64,000 nucleotides of DNA from Cyclina sinensis (Eukaryota > Mollusca > Bivalvia > Venerida > Veneridae). The DNA is taken from NCBI GenBank assembly GCA_012932295.1, contig JAAONU010000004.1:8007030-8071029 (forward strand), written 5' to 3'. Shown piece after piece: positions 1 to 12,140 of the stretch (positions are counted from its first letter, which is position 1; each line of letters begins with the position of its first letter). The position numbers were made by a program, and so were the translations under genes. The notes beneath the pieces are model-generated. The model was not told the origin of the DNA. It saw only the letters and a program-made list of their open reading frames with translations, and made no database searches.

Positions 1-2560
1 CATGTGACACTAAAACATGCAAATATCTTGATAACTGTCATATAATGACTGTCACACAAAGACAAACTGCCACAGCCTTTGTTAAACCTTTTTTAGAACT
101 TTTTTAATAGGTCTTTTATGGTGATAGTTAGTTTTCTGCAACAGCTTTGCAAGTTAATACAGTAGAGAACATCTGAAGAAAGAGTAATTGAAGCAGACCA
201 TACTGGTTGATGGGCATATAATGATTAAAAAGAAGGATTTATAAAAAACGAAAACAAAAAAATGGTTAGTTTATCTACCATGTAACCACATATACTGCTT
301 ACTGTGTCAATTTAGTACTGTTTTTGTCCTGTAATTAAATATTATATAAGTTATAAAACATTCTTGCAAAGTTTCAATGAAGTTAGCTGCTAACAAAAAA
401 ATACCTAAACAAAGGTATTGATTTTACCTGCAGAATACTGTGAGCAGCTGTCAAAAGGCAGGTGATGTAACTGGCCTTTGAGTGAAACAAAGAATTTTGA
501 ATATTAATTGAATGAAACACTATGTTATCACTTTGGTATCCAATAAAAAATGATATGTAAAAAAGTGTGTTCATGTGTGAAATTTTACAATGACATGACA
601 ATGGAAAAATTCAGTTTAACTGTGAGGAATAAAAAAGAGAACAATATTTAAACTTGCCCTTAAGATCTGTTTAAGGTCTGTGACCAAGCCCTCAAAAACT
701 GTCAAAATTAGGTTTTTTGATTATTGGAGATGGATTTTTTTTCTTCTTTCTATTGTTTTTGTTTTTCTTTAACATCTTAAGTTCCTAGCTAGACAGACCT
801 GGAGGGAATGAAGAATTACCTTAACTTTTGTTCTGTTGTTACTGATTTGATTGCATTTTGACTGGCTAATGTATATTGGATTGAAGATTTTTAGAAACTT
901 ATTTCAAAGTTATTTGTGGTTTTGTCCTGACCTTTATTTAAAGTGGCCAGGAAGAGGTCTTAAATTTCCTCATCAATTATTTGCATTCTCTTCACCAAGG
1001 AACTATGGCTGGCTGGAGTGCAAACACAGTAGAATGGGAAACAGATGTGCCTGTGAATATTAAAGATAACATGAGGCTTAAGATCACACCCCAAGATGTG
1101 CAAGAGAAAAAACACATGGTTCTGGTCTTCATTAACATTTTAGGAAAAAGTACAGGTCAAGCGGTGAATTCTTTCATTAATTAGAGGTTATGATATTTTC
1201 CCAGCCAAGATCTGTAAGACAGTTGCCTAAGATGAATCACAACTGTTTGACCTTGACCTTGAAGAGTTGTAGGGAGGATGTGGTTGCTTCAGCCTGTGGA
1301 CCAGTGCAGACTATAAAATGCTGGTATATTTACAGTCTAAACATGGTCTACACAGTTCCCTGTTCTGTCAGTAAGTTTTAGGTCTGATAAAAACAAAAAA
1401 ATAGATGAAGAGGCAAGTTTTTTAAAAAAAATTACTTTTTTAGAATATGAAATCAAGTTTCTGTTTTCAAGTGATACAGTAGGATGTCAGAGTGATTCAG
1501 ACAATATTTCTTTGTTGTTTGAGAGGAATGAATGCATCAACACCTGAATGATAACACTGGCTTGGCAGCCATTCCTCTTGGCACAGTGTGTTGTAAGAGA
1601 AAACTCATTACATTAATGTAAGGTCATGCTTGTAAATATGAAAACTATACTAAGAACAAAAAGTTAAGCGAGTTTTTGGATTGACTTTCTTACATAAAAA
1701 AACCCTAACAAATGTCAACTGCTTCCTGTCAAAAGAAAACTTTGTTTTGGAGGGGGGGGGGGGGGGGAGTGATAGATTTTTTTCGTTGTATATGTGAAAT
1801 CACCATCAAATTATTTTATATTTTCCATTTCCATTGTTCTTCTCATCCTCTATTAGAGATTCCTACAATACAGCTCCCCTCCCACTCATACATCTTCACA
1901 CTGTTTTAAACTTAGAAACTTGAGTTCTGAGGACAGCAGGAATCAGACAGTCTGTGGTGAGTACATGCAGAACGTCTCCTCATCTGATTTAACTAAGCAA
2001 CATTTTCTATCATAGATACTGAAATAAGCAGTGGGCTTTATCATAACAGTATCTAGAAAAAACATTATTATTTTCTGAATAGTTAAAAAAAATACGGCAG
2101 ATGTGTGATGCTTCTATAGATATAAGAAATGACTAGTGAACATTCAGCTAGTGATTTCATTTGATCAGCAAGGAGTGTGTGTTTTCCTCAGGGTGTATGG
2201 TAAAGTGTTCTTGTTTCTGACAAAGTAATGATTATAGTCATTTTGTTGTAGGAAATTGTATGCCAGGAATACCTGCTATGTGTTTTTGTGCTCTCTGATT
2301 CACAAAAGAAAGTCACTTGACATATGAAGTGTTAGAGAGTGTTAATGGATGAATATTTACGCCCCAGAATACCCTCACTTTCTTTGAACAGAAATGCCTA
2401 GGCACTTATGCTAATCTGGCTTACTATCAAAGTGAATAGAAAAAAGGACAAAAACTTACGATTCATATTTTAGAAACATTAAGTCAACTGTAAAACAGTT
2501 TGATTTGTAGGTTAAGTGAATGCCAAGCATTTATTGTTGATGGTGATGAAAGAAGTGACT
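1..2560. other. AT-rich sequence with no supported gene
   Basis: No known domain, RNA gene or clear repeat was seen, apart from a poly-G run (1751-1767) and one exon-like 41-nt stretch at 1916-1956 (see findings). It is either upstream intron of the integrin gene or intergenic. Confidence 0.5.
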
Positions 2561-2564
2561 TTTT

Positions 2565-2790
2565 TTGGGGGGAGGGGGATTTGAGGGGGAGGGGGTTGAA
2601 GTGGAGCAGGGGGTTACAAGTCTGGTTGTGGTGGGCACAAGTTTGAGGGAGTGTTAAGTGTGTGAAGGGTCGAGTGACAAGTGTGTGTGGGGAGGGTTAC
2701 TAATGGTGTGTGTGAGAGTGTGTGAGTGGGGGGATTGGGGAGGGGGTAATGTAGTGATAAGTGAGGGCTGGTTGGGTGAGTTGGGTACCA
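2565..2790 (+). other. G-rich tract with potential G-quadruplexes
   Basis: Runs such as GGGGGGAGGGGGATTTGAGG then GGGAGGGGGTTG (2571-2600) and GGGGGATTGGGGAGGGGGTA (2728-2747) have four or more closely spaced G runs. Other G tracts lie at 1751-1767, 29763-29787 and 33123-33142. Confidence 0.5.
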
Positions 2791-4080
2791 CTGTTATGAA
2801 CTACAGGTATTATTGGGTTTATGCATTTTTTTTAAAATCAAATTATCATCTCACACACAGTAGAATGTCCTGTTTCAAGCAAAATGTAACTGCACCATTG
2901 CTATTAACTCTAGCTATATTACAGCAATGAGAAAGCACCTTTTTCAATTTTCAGTTGATCATCATGTAGTTAAAAGCAGTAAGCACACAGACTAAGAATC
3001 TGAACATTTAACTTAAGTGCATTTACTGAACTAATTTTGATGTAGTTTCAATCAACTTCAGTTTTGTTTTCACTTTTTAAAATGCTTTGCTTGGGGAAAT
3101 TTACATATAAAAAGTGCATCTATCCTACTGGCAGTTGTAACTTGGCTCCATTTTGTGTGACACTAAGTGTTCTGGTTTACTTGATGGAGCACTTCAAAAT
3201 TGTACAAAATTGAGAAAATGGCTATACAATTAAACATGTACATTGAATTTTCCAGTTGCAAGGCCATTATATAATTGTCTTCTTTTCATGTCCTTGGATA
3301 ATGTGACTTTATGAATTTTACAGGTTTTACCAAAAATTCAGAGATGTTATAGTGAACAGTTTATATTATCTCATGATACTTTTAGAATAATTATGGTGTC
3401 AACATGGCCCACCTTTCCTTTGATGTAAAACTATCAGTGGTACAGATAATCATATTGTTTACATGGTCAGGGTATTTTATTGACCTTTAAACATTCTTTT
3501 CTTTACTTTCAAATAGGCTTCTGCATCATTAAGAATTTATTGTAGCATAATAAAAGTCAATCATGGTAGGTTTGGTTGTTCATGTTATTTAATTTGAAAA
3601 ACTAGTATCACAAATGACCCATAAATGTAGTTCAAAAGAATCCATTTGGTTACATTGTAAACGAAAGTTGATTGAGCCATGTGATATGTGAATTTACTCC
3701 ATTTCTTTGTATAACTGGGTATAAAAATATTATTATAAATGTTTTATGAATGATCTTTATTTTGTTTTTATGTCTTCTAACTGAAAAAAGCATAAGTTTA
3801 ATGATTTAAAGGAATGGTCAAGGAAAAACTTTGACGTACCATTATTTTACGTATGTGTAAAGAAGTGAAAAAAAAGACACGCTGATAAGTAAGTCATTAG
3901 TGCAAAACTATTTTAACGACATATAAAATAAGAAAGTGTAACAATAATTTTGCATGGGCCCTTCAATAATAATTCAGCTGGTGTTGACTCGGGGAAAACC
4001 CAAAATTTATGAATTAAATGCTTCTGATGCTTTTAAGTGAGAATTGAGATATAAAACACTGACCATTTTAAGTCAGCTCC
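2791..4080. other. AT-rich sequence, nothing recognised
   Basis: No open frame, RNA or repeat that I can support. Confidence 0.5.
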
Positions 4081-4470
4081 CCTCCTGTCCCATCCAGTCC
4101 TATCCTGTCCTGTCCTGTCCAGTCCTGTCCTATCCTGTTCTGTCCCATCCAGTCCTGTTCTGTCCCATCCAGTCCTGTACTGTCCCATCCAGTCCTAGCT
4201 GTTCTGTCCTGTCCTGTCCAGTCCTGTCCTATCCTGTTCTGTCCCATCCAGTCCTGTACTGTCCCATCCAGTTCTGTCCTATCCCATCCAGTCCTGTACT
4301 GTCCCATCCAGTCCTAGCTGTCCTGTCCTGTCCTGTTCTGTCCCATCCAGTCCTAGCTGTCCTGTCCCATCCTGTCCTGTCCTGTTCTGTCCCATCCAGT
4401 CCTGTACTGTCCCATCCAGTCCTAGCTGTCCTGTCCCATCCTGTCCTGTCCTGTTCTGTCCCATTTAGTC
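4081..4470. repeat. CCTGTCC minisatellite
   Basis: About 390 bp of 5- and 10-bp blocks (CCTGT, CCCATCCAGT) in higher-order units of about 20 bp. The long frames on both strands through it are by-products. Confidence 0.9.
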
Positions 4471-5199
4471 ATGTCCTTGCACTGACTGTCATTGAACAAT
4501 AGGCCAAGTGATACACTTAAAAGGATTATCCTTACGAATACAAGTCATTAGTTGGTTGTAGGTTGCATTGAAATGATCTGATGTGAAATGCATGTATACC
4601 TTGAAATTGAAGTTATTACTAAGTCAGGAAAGCTTACTGAACTTTAGGTTAAATTATTACTTGTTATTTGAGAGCATCTTATAGTTGGGCTGTAATGTAG
4701 TTACAGGATTCAAAGTAGAACAAAAATGCTAAAAATAAGAGGGCAGTAAGAACAAAAAGATTGAACATTTCTATATTTGGTTACTGTGATCTCTTTACTT
4801 CCCAAAGTAGTTCATAAATTAGTCGTGTTCAACAAAAATCTTTCTGACATTGGGTCACAGGAAGATCTTTGATGTTCAAAGATATGATGTATTGACCAGG
4901 TTTTTGGTTTCAAGTAGCTTCAAGAACTTTGACGAGAAAGTAAGTGTATTTTCCTGTTTAAAAGCTGAGTTTAAGAGGATGAAAGACTTATCATTTTTTA
5001 TAAAAGGCAGGATAGATCTATAAATATTTAACCTGTATTATCTAAACTATAATATGCATGTGCAGATTTATTTGATGAGGTAAGTATTTGACTTATGGAG
5101 GTAGGTGTAGAAGTCTTGTTCTGACTGGCTGAAAAAAATATGGTTAAATGACTACTGTCAAGAGTGATTATATGAAAATTGTGATTCATTGTCAATAGC
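4471..5199. other. Unassigned sequence between two minisatellites
   Basis: It holds one exon-like stretch (4861-4939) that was considered and rejected. Otherwise nothing is seen. Confidence 0.45.
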
Positions 5200-6045
5200 C
5201 TCTACCTCTATTTCCTTGTCAGTTTCTCAGTGGTCTCCATTAAATTCCTTGTCCGTTTCTTAGTGCTCTCCATTTTCTTGTCAGGTTATCAGAGCTCTCC
5301 ATTTCCTTGTCAGTGTCCAAGTGGTCTCCATTTCTTTGTCAGTTTCTCAGTGCTCTCCATTTTCTTGTCAGATTATCAGCGCTCTCAATTTCCTTGTCAG
5401 TGTCCAAGTGGTCTCCATTTCCTTGTCAGTGTCTCAGTGGTCTCCATTTTCTTGTCAGTTTCTCAGTGGTCTCCATTTCCTTGTCAGTTTCTCAGTGCTC
5501 TCCATTTCCTTTTCAGGTTATCAGCTCTCTCCATTTCCTTGTCAGTTTCTCAGTGGTCTCCATTTACTTGTCAGTTTCTCAGTGGTCTCCATTTTCTTGT
5601 CAGTTTCTCAGCGCTCTACATTTCCTTGTCAGTGTCTCAGTGCTCTGCATTTCCTCGTCAGATTATCAGTGCTCTCCATTTCCTTGTCAGTTTCTCAGTG
5701 CTCTCCATTTCCATGTCAGTTTCTCAGTGCACTCCATTTCCATGTCAGTTTCTCTGCACTCCATTTCCATCTTGGTTTCTCAGTGCTCTCCATTTCCTTG
5801 TCAGTTTCTCTGCTCTCCATTTCCATCTTGGTTTCTCAGTGCTCTCCATTTCCTTGTCAGTTTCTCTGCTCTCCATTTCCATCTTGGTTTCTCAGTGCTC
5901 TCCATTTCCTTGTCAGTTTCTCTGCTCTCCATTTCCATCTTGGTTTCTCAGTGCTCTCCATTTCCTTGTCAGTTTCTCAGTACTCTCCAATTCCAGGTCA
6001 GTTTCTCAGTGCTCTCTTTTTTCCAGTGCTCATACTTTTCTTGTA
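5200..6045. repeat. 29-bp minisatellite with 56-bp higher-order block
   Basis: The unit TTTCTCAGTGCTCTCCATTT then CCTTGTCAG is 29 bp and repeats about 28 times. From 5750 to 5960 a 29+27 bp pair (with CCATCTTGG) repeats four times. All three + strand frames stay open for over 240 codons because 29 is not a multiple of three; these are not genes. Confidence 0.9.
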
Positions 6046-7091
6046 AGTTTCATAAGTCTCCCTTCCCTGTAACTTTCCTTTCCATCTAATTTCTTTATCA
6101 TCTTCCCAAGGCTGTCAGGTGTCTTCGCCCATCTTAAGAAAATATTAAAATACTTAGTTAATACTTATACTTTGGCTGTTTGTTGCTTCTTTGAATTATG
6201 GAAAAAATAGAGGCTGTAACATTTATGTTGCTTTTGTAGTTGAAGTGTGTTTCATTTACTTCCTTAAAAATAAAGCTATAATGATATACACATTATTGCA
6301 TTCTCTGCATGGTGCAATGTGGTTTTTTTTTTACAAGCGAAAAGAAGAAAATTCTAAAAAAAAAAATTTTTTTTGTCTGTCAGAAGAAAGCATTCTAAAA
6401 CAGTAAATCATACAAACACACTCAACAAAAAATATGTTTGTTTTAATAAAAAAAAACAACAAGATATTCTGCAATGTGCTGTTTTTGTACCAGTCATAAG
6501 TAAATTATTCTTGATTTTATGCATTATAGCCACAGAATCTCATAGAATTATTGGAGCTCATTGTAGCAAAGATCCATGTGCGTTATTATGAGATATTGAC
6601 ATGCTGGTGTGATAAATTGGTGTGGTCAGAATGGTTAAGGAGGTAATCTAAGTGGCCACAAACTCATTAACTGAGAGAGAGATTTGATTTTCTAATGGGG
6701 CATTTGATACTAGAAGTTGAGACAAGCTTGCTTGTCAATCATTGCTGCATGTACAGCATCAGAGAAATATTGGTGGAAATTTCTATACTGATAAATCATA
6801 GATGGTCCTGATTATTTGCAGCCAAGAATATGAGGTTGTAATGTTTATTCTTGAAGATGTTCTGCTTTCAAAAGAATTGGATCAGCATTTTACTGATAAT
6901 TCTTGTGTTTTCAAAACTAAACCAGCATGGTCACTGTATAATCTCATTTCAAAGAAATATTTGTATGAATTAAAGCTTTTTGAAAACAAAAGAGACTTAA
7001 AATTGATACATAAAACATCAGAACTATTCCGCAAAACAATGAACAAATGGGTACACACCAGTAATAATTTTTGACGTGACTTTGAAAAGTT
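6046..7091. other. AT-rich sequence, nothing recognised
   Basis: Open frames up to 90 codons (for example 6802-7074) have no recognisable domain and lack support. Confidence 0.45.
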
Positions 7092-7330
7092 TTTTTGTGT
7101 CACCTGACTATAGTCAGTGGACACATAGGTGTTGCTTGCAGTGTCCACGTCGGTGTCGGCGTCCCATTTTGCTTGTCGGGGGCATAACTCTAAAAGTACT
7201 GGAGGTATCAACTTGAAACTTTATAGGTGAATAGATCTCATTGTGGCAAGGAGAGATGCAGTGCCAAAGAACCATAACTCTCTTTCATATAATTTTCGAC
7301 TCATGGAGTTCTAGTTTAAGGAAGAAAACA
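7092..7330. repeat. Dispersed repeat fragment (GGGGGCATAACTC type)
   Basis: CACCTGACTATAGTCAGTGG then GTCGGGGGCATAACTC and GAGGTATCAACTTGAAACTT. The GGTATCAACxxGAAACTT...TAGATCTCA phrase recurs at 53873-53910 and 54185-54225, so this is part of a dispersed family. A 109-residue - strand frame here is not recognised. Confidence 0.4.
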
Positions 7331-7434
7331 CGTATTCATTAATCTTGAGAGAGTTTATTGATAACATACTGAGATTCTTGACTTTATGAATGGAACAGAT
7401 GTAAGAATTTGAAAAAAATTGACATATTTATAGC

Positions 7435-7545
7435 ATTGGCATGCTCTTAACATATACAATCTAATTTTTATACATTGGAAATACACGTCTGGCATGCTCT
7501 TAACATATACAATCTAATTTTTATACATTGGAAATACACGTCTGC
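7435..7545. repeat. 55-bp tandem duplication
   Basis: TGGCATGCTCTTAACATATA then CAATCTAATTTTTATACATT and GGAAATACACGTC occurs twice in direct tandem. Confidence 0.85.
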
Positions 7546-7689
7546 CATGTCGAAGAATCTTGAGAAACCAGTCTAAAGATGCAGAAGATACAGGCTGTAT
7601 TTTTCATAAACAGGCAGCTAGGTTGTGTAAAGCAATTGGGTAACATGCAAAAAAGGTACTACTCCATACTGGTAGTTTTTGTTTATGTT

Positions 7690-9620
7690 CATGAGTAAAA
7701 ACTGAGTCCAAGCAAGGTGTCTATTCATGGGTATAGAAATAAGGCCAAGCCAGGTGTATGTTCATGTGTATAGAATTAAGGACAAACCAGGTATATGTTC
7801 ATGGGTAGATATAAGGCCAAGCCATGTGTATGTTCATGGGTTTAGATTAGGGATGGGAACGAATACTAATATCAATATTCGAATATTCGCTTTGTTATAT
7901 TCGAATATATTCGAATATTTGTTTTTTTCAGTTCAGTCTGTTACCCGAATTTTGGTATCCGAACATTGGTACTGTTTAATCACATGTACGTTGTCGGGGA
8001 AACTACTATATATCATCTATAAATGGCATAGAAATGGGTTGTTTAAAGGAAGTTTTAAATACTTAAAAGGTATCACAATTACGCCTGTTGCAAACTGTTT
8101 ATCCGTAACGATTGCCCCTGCCAATTATGCATTGCAATTTTATTGTTAATTGGATCATTTTTGATACGCGATAAACAAACACAATACAAAACAGATAGGT
8201 TTTTTTGCACAATCAGAAGGCTTACATTTATAAAAATCAACAATGCTTTATTTGAAAAAAAAACATTAAAGAATATTCGAATTTGATTTTCAGATTCGAA
8301 TATTTGGTCAATTTTCGAATATTCGTTCCCATCCCTAGTTTAGATATAAGGCCAAGCTGAGTGTATGTTCATGGGAATAGATTTAAAGCCAAGCCAGATG
8401 TGTGTTTATGGGTATAGATATAAGGCCAAACCAGGTATATGTTCATGGGTATAGATATAAGGCCAAACCAGGTATATGTTCAGGGGTGTAGATATAAGGC
8501 CAGACCAGGTATATGTTCATGGGTGTAGATATAAGGCCAGACCAGGTATATGTTCATGGGTATAGATATAAGGCCAGACCAGGTATATGTTCATGGGTGT
8601 AGATATAAGGCCAGACCAGGTATATGTTCATGGGTATAGATATGAGGCCAGACCAGGTATATGTTCATGGGTGTAGATATAAGGCCAAGTAAGATGTTTG
8701 TTCATGGGTTTAGATATAATGCCAAGTCATGTGTATGTTCATGGCTATAGATTTAAAGCCAAGCCAGGTGTTTGTCATGGGTTTAGATATAAGGCCAAGC
8801 TTGGTGTATGTTCATGGCTATAGATTTAAAGCCAAGCCAGGTGTTTGTCATGGGTTTCGATATAAGGCCAAGCTTGGTGTATGTTCATGGCTATAGATTT
8901 AAAGCCAAGCCAGGTGTTTGTCATGGGTTTAGATATAAGGCCAAGCCGTGTGTATGTTCATGGGTATAGATTTAAAGCCAAGCTAGGTGTATGTTCATAA
9001 AGATCAAGATAGGTTTATGTTCATGGGTATAGATAGAAGGTTAAGTCATGTGTATGTTCGTTGGTATAGAAGTAACGCCAAGCCAGGTATATGTTTTAAA
9101 TCCATGCCATGTATATGTTCATGGATAAAGAAATAAGGCCAAACTAGTTGTATGTTATGGGTAGAGAAATAAAGCCAAACCAGTTTTTTGTTCATTGGTA
9201 TAGAAAAAAGGTCATGCCCTGTGTGTGTTTTAAAGCCAAGGAAGGTGTAAATTCACAGGTCATAAAGCTAAGCACTGTGTATGTTCATGGGTTTAGAAAT
9301 AAAGACAATCCAAGTATATGTTCATGGTTTAAAAAGTAAGGACAAGCCAGGTGTATGTTCATGGACATAGAAATAAGGACAAGCCAGGTGTATGTTCATG
9401 GACATAGAAATAAGGACAAGCCAGGTGTATGTTCATGGATATAGAAATAAGGACAAGCCAGGTGAATGTAATAAAGCAAAGCCAGGAGGATGTTCATTGG
9501 TATAGAAATTAAACCAAGCCGGTTGTATGTTTATGAGTCATAATTTAAGGAAAAACCAGGTGTATGTTCATTGGTATAGAAATAAGACTAAACAAGTAGT
9601 ACAGTATGTTCATGGGTATC
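7690..9620. repeat. 37-bp minisatellite, interrupted by a hAT MITE
   Basis: The unit TAGATATAAGGCCAGACCAG then GTATATGTTCATGGGTG (37 bp) repeats with wide divergence for about 1.4 kb in total. The centre (8450-8690) is the most uniform. The MITE at 7848-8337 splits it. Confidence 0.9.
7848..8337. mobile_element. hAT-type MITE, 490 bp, inserted in a minisatellite
   Basis: Inverted ends TAGGGATGGGAACGAATA and its complement TATTCGTTCCCATCCCTA flank 490 bp rich in ATTCGAATAT. The 8-bp sequence GTTTAGAT is directly repeated at 7840-7847 and 8338-8345. An 8-bp duplication is the hAT signature. No transposase ORF. The host is the 37-bp minisatellite at 7690-9620, whose unit contains the target. 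Confidence 0.85.
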
Positions 9621-10319
9621 TGAAAGCTCCTAGCATTGATAAAAGATAAATTTCTTAACATACTAAGGAACTTTGTTTTCTGTTGTTGAATAGGTCACTC
9701 AAATGTTGCTGCATCTCCTTAAAATGTAAAAAAAACAGCATGCTTTTTTGAATAAAATATTTTGATCTGTTATCATTTTGACGATGTATTTCCATGATGG
9801 TATGAAAATCTAATCAAATAGATAAAGGTATAAAATGTTATGTTTTGTTTTAACTTTATACATATACTAATGTTATGGAAGTGTGCCAGGCAATGTAGTT
9901 GAGTTATGAGAAATTTCATTTCCTGGTGAGGATGAAAATGTGTTTACTTGATATGCAGATCATTATAATATAAGTTATTATTACTCTATAATAGGGACCT
10001 TTATGTATAATAAACTATTTGAAAATGGGAAGGGTCACAAACTGGTGTAAATTTGCATTATATTTTGATTTCCATTCAGTCATTTCACAGTTGACTGAAA
10101 CATGCAGTTCTGTAAAATAGATAATTTGATACAAGCATTTACCTTTCAGCTTGGGTCCAGAACATGACTGATAAGCCCAGTCAAATTTGTTTGCCTCCAT
10201 GACATAGACATATTTATTTTTTTTTCGAAATTGATGTCACCTAAAGTACCAGGAGATAAGTCCTGCATACCTTTAAATATTTCCACTTGAAGCCTGAATG
10301 TAAGATTTTGCAAATGCTT
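9621..10319. other. AT-rich sequence, nothing recognised
   Basis: Nothing supported between the 37-bp and 25-bp minisatellites. Confidence 0.45.
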
Positions 10320-10945
10320 TGAAGCTTTACAGTTTAGGCTTCCAAAAAGCTTTCCAGATCATGCTTCCACAAAGCTTTACAGATCATGCTTCCACAGAGC
10401 TTTCCAGACCATGCTTCCACAAAGCTTTCCAGATCATGCTTCCACAGAGCTTTCCAGATCATGCTTCAACAAAGCTTTACAGACCATGCTTCTACAGAGC
10501 TTTCCAGATCATGCTTCCACAAAGCTTTCCAGAACAGGCTTCCACAAAGCTTTACAGATCATGCTTCCACAAAGCTTTACAGATCATGCTTCCACAAAGC
10601 TTTCCAGATCATGCTTCCACAAAGCTTTACAGATCATGCTTCTGCAGAGCTTTCCAGACCATGCTTCCACAAAGCTTTCCAGATCATGCTTCCGCAAAGC
10701 TTTCCAGATCATGCTTCCACAAAGCTTTCCAGACCATGCTTCTACAGAGCTTTCCAGATCATGCTTCCACAAAGCTTTACAGATCATGCTTCCATAAAGT
10801 TTTCAAGATCATGCTTCCATAAAGCTTTCCAGATCATGCTTCCACAAAGCTTTACAGATCATGCTTCCACAAAGCTTTACAGATCATGCTTCCTTAAAGT
10901 TTTCCAGACCATGCTTCCACAAAGCTTTCCAGATCATGCTTCTTC
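10320..10945. repeat. 25-bp minisatellite
   Basis: The unit CTTCCACAAAGCTTTCCAGA then TCATG repeats about 25 times with variants at two or three positions. All three + frames are open, since 25 is one more than a multiple of three and the unit lacks stops. Confidence 0.92.
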
Positions 10946-11699
10946 AGTCTTGTAGAAATGTTACTCACAATAAAATATAACAAAACAAGGAACACTGTTA
11001 TTTTCAAATATGTGCACGTCTTAATACAAAAGTCAGCAGAGATCAATCAGTCGGACTTTCAAGTGTTGATTGCAAAAAAAATTCTAAGTTGCAAAAAAGA
11101 GTAGATTACACTTTTTTGCATTCAACTCTTGATATGTGTATATATTTTATTATTTATTTATGATAAATTCATCCTTAAGGGTTAAAGTACATGAAATATC
11201 AATAAATTGTATGTCTTGTAAAAGAATTGTTTGCTTAAGTCATTCTTAAGAATTAAGTTGAATATTTAGTTTCTTAGTATCTTTTACAGACCAATATTTT
11301 TCTTACTTTGAAGACAGAATTAGCTAGAAATTCCTACATGAATTCATAATTAAGAAGAGAAATGAAAAATTCATCAGTTATTTTCTGTTTGAAGAGTGCT
11401 TTCATAAAAGAATTGTAAAGTGTCACATTTGCATAAAGAAATCTACATTTTAAGCATAAGAATGGGCGCCATTAAAGTCTACACAGTATAAAGCATATAA
11501 ACAGACTGGTAATGTGTCTGATAAATTGCTGTACAGATTTGATACAATTACTGTTGTTGCCTCAAAGAAAGATATTGTCCCAGAGATTTACTAAAATCAT
11601 TGATCTTTCCACAGAGAATGAAATAACCTGTCTTAAATTGTAAAGGTCTTTATATTATGCCTTACAGAATGATCTTGTCATAAAGGATTAGTGAAATTA
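10946..11699. other. AT-rich sequence, nothing recognised
   Basis: Nothing supported, although isolated CACAGAATGA-like half units appear from about 11560, foreshadowing the 49-bp array. Confidence 0.45.
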
Positions 11700-12022
11700 T
11701 TTTGATCAAATGCCACACAGAATTAGTAAAACTATTGATCTTGCCACACAGAATGACCTTGCCATACAGAATAAGTAAAACTATTGATCTTGCCACACAG
11801 TATGACCTTGCAGTACAGAATAAGTAAAACTATTGATCTTGCCACACAGAACGACCTTGCCATACAGAATAAGTAAAACTATTGATCTTGCCACACAGAA
11901 TCACCTTGCCATACAGAATAAGTAAAACTATTGATCTTGCCACACAGAATCACCTTTCCATACAGAATAAGTAAAGTTATTGATCTTGCCACACAGAATC
12001 ACCTTACCATACAGAAAAATTG
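11700..12022. repeat. 49-bp minisatellite
   Basis: The unit CAGAATAAGTAAAACTATTG then ATCTTGCCACACAGAATCAC and CTTGCCATA repeats about six times, with TTGCCA/CACAGAAT inner half-repeats. Confidence 0.88.
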
Positions 12023-12140
12023 GTGACATTCATGATCTTAGTTGATTGCCACATTTTTTGGGGGTAAATTGTTGACTTTGTCTCTTAGAATTGGTTTAAA
12101 TGTCACACAAATGTAAATGATTTCACCATTCCGAATGGAA

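Noticed and set aside
1250..1330. Peptide VVASACGPV, a faint echo of the integrin VVACAPRY segment
   Set aside because: No splice sites fit, and the true ACAPRY exon is at 13216.
4044..4502. 152-codon + frame and - strand partners
   Set aside because: CCTGTCC minisatellite; low complexity on both strands.
4861..4939. Exon-like stretch (GGGTCACAG acceptor, GTAAGT donor, frame KIFDVQRYDVLTRFLVSSSF)
   Set aside because: The acceptor has a poor pyrimidine tract and the peptide does not match any integrin segment or other family that I know.
5230..6089. Three overlapping 240-280-codon + strand frames
   Set aside because: They are the three frames of a 29-bp tandem repeat without stop codons.
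7690..9620. Regular repeats that might suggest a CRISPR array
   Set aside because: Contiguous tandem units without unique spacers in a eukaryotic genome; a minisatellite.
10319..10955. Overlapping + strand frames of 128-189 codons
   Set aside because: By-products of the 25-bp minisatellite.
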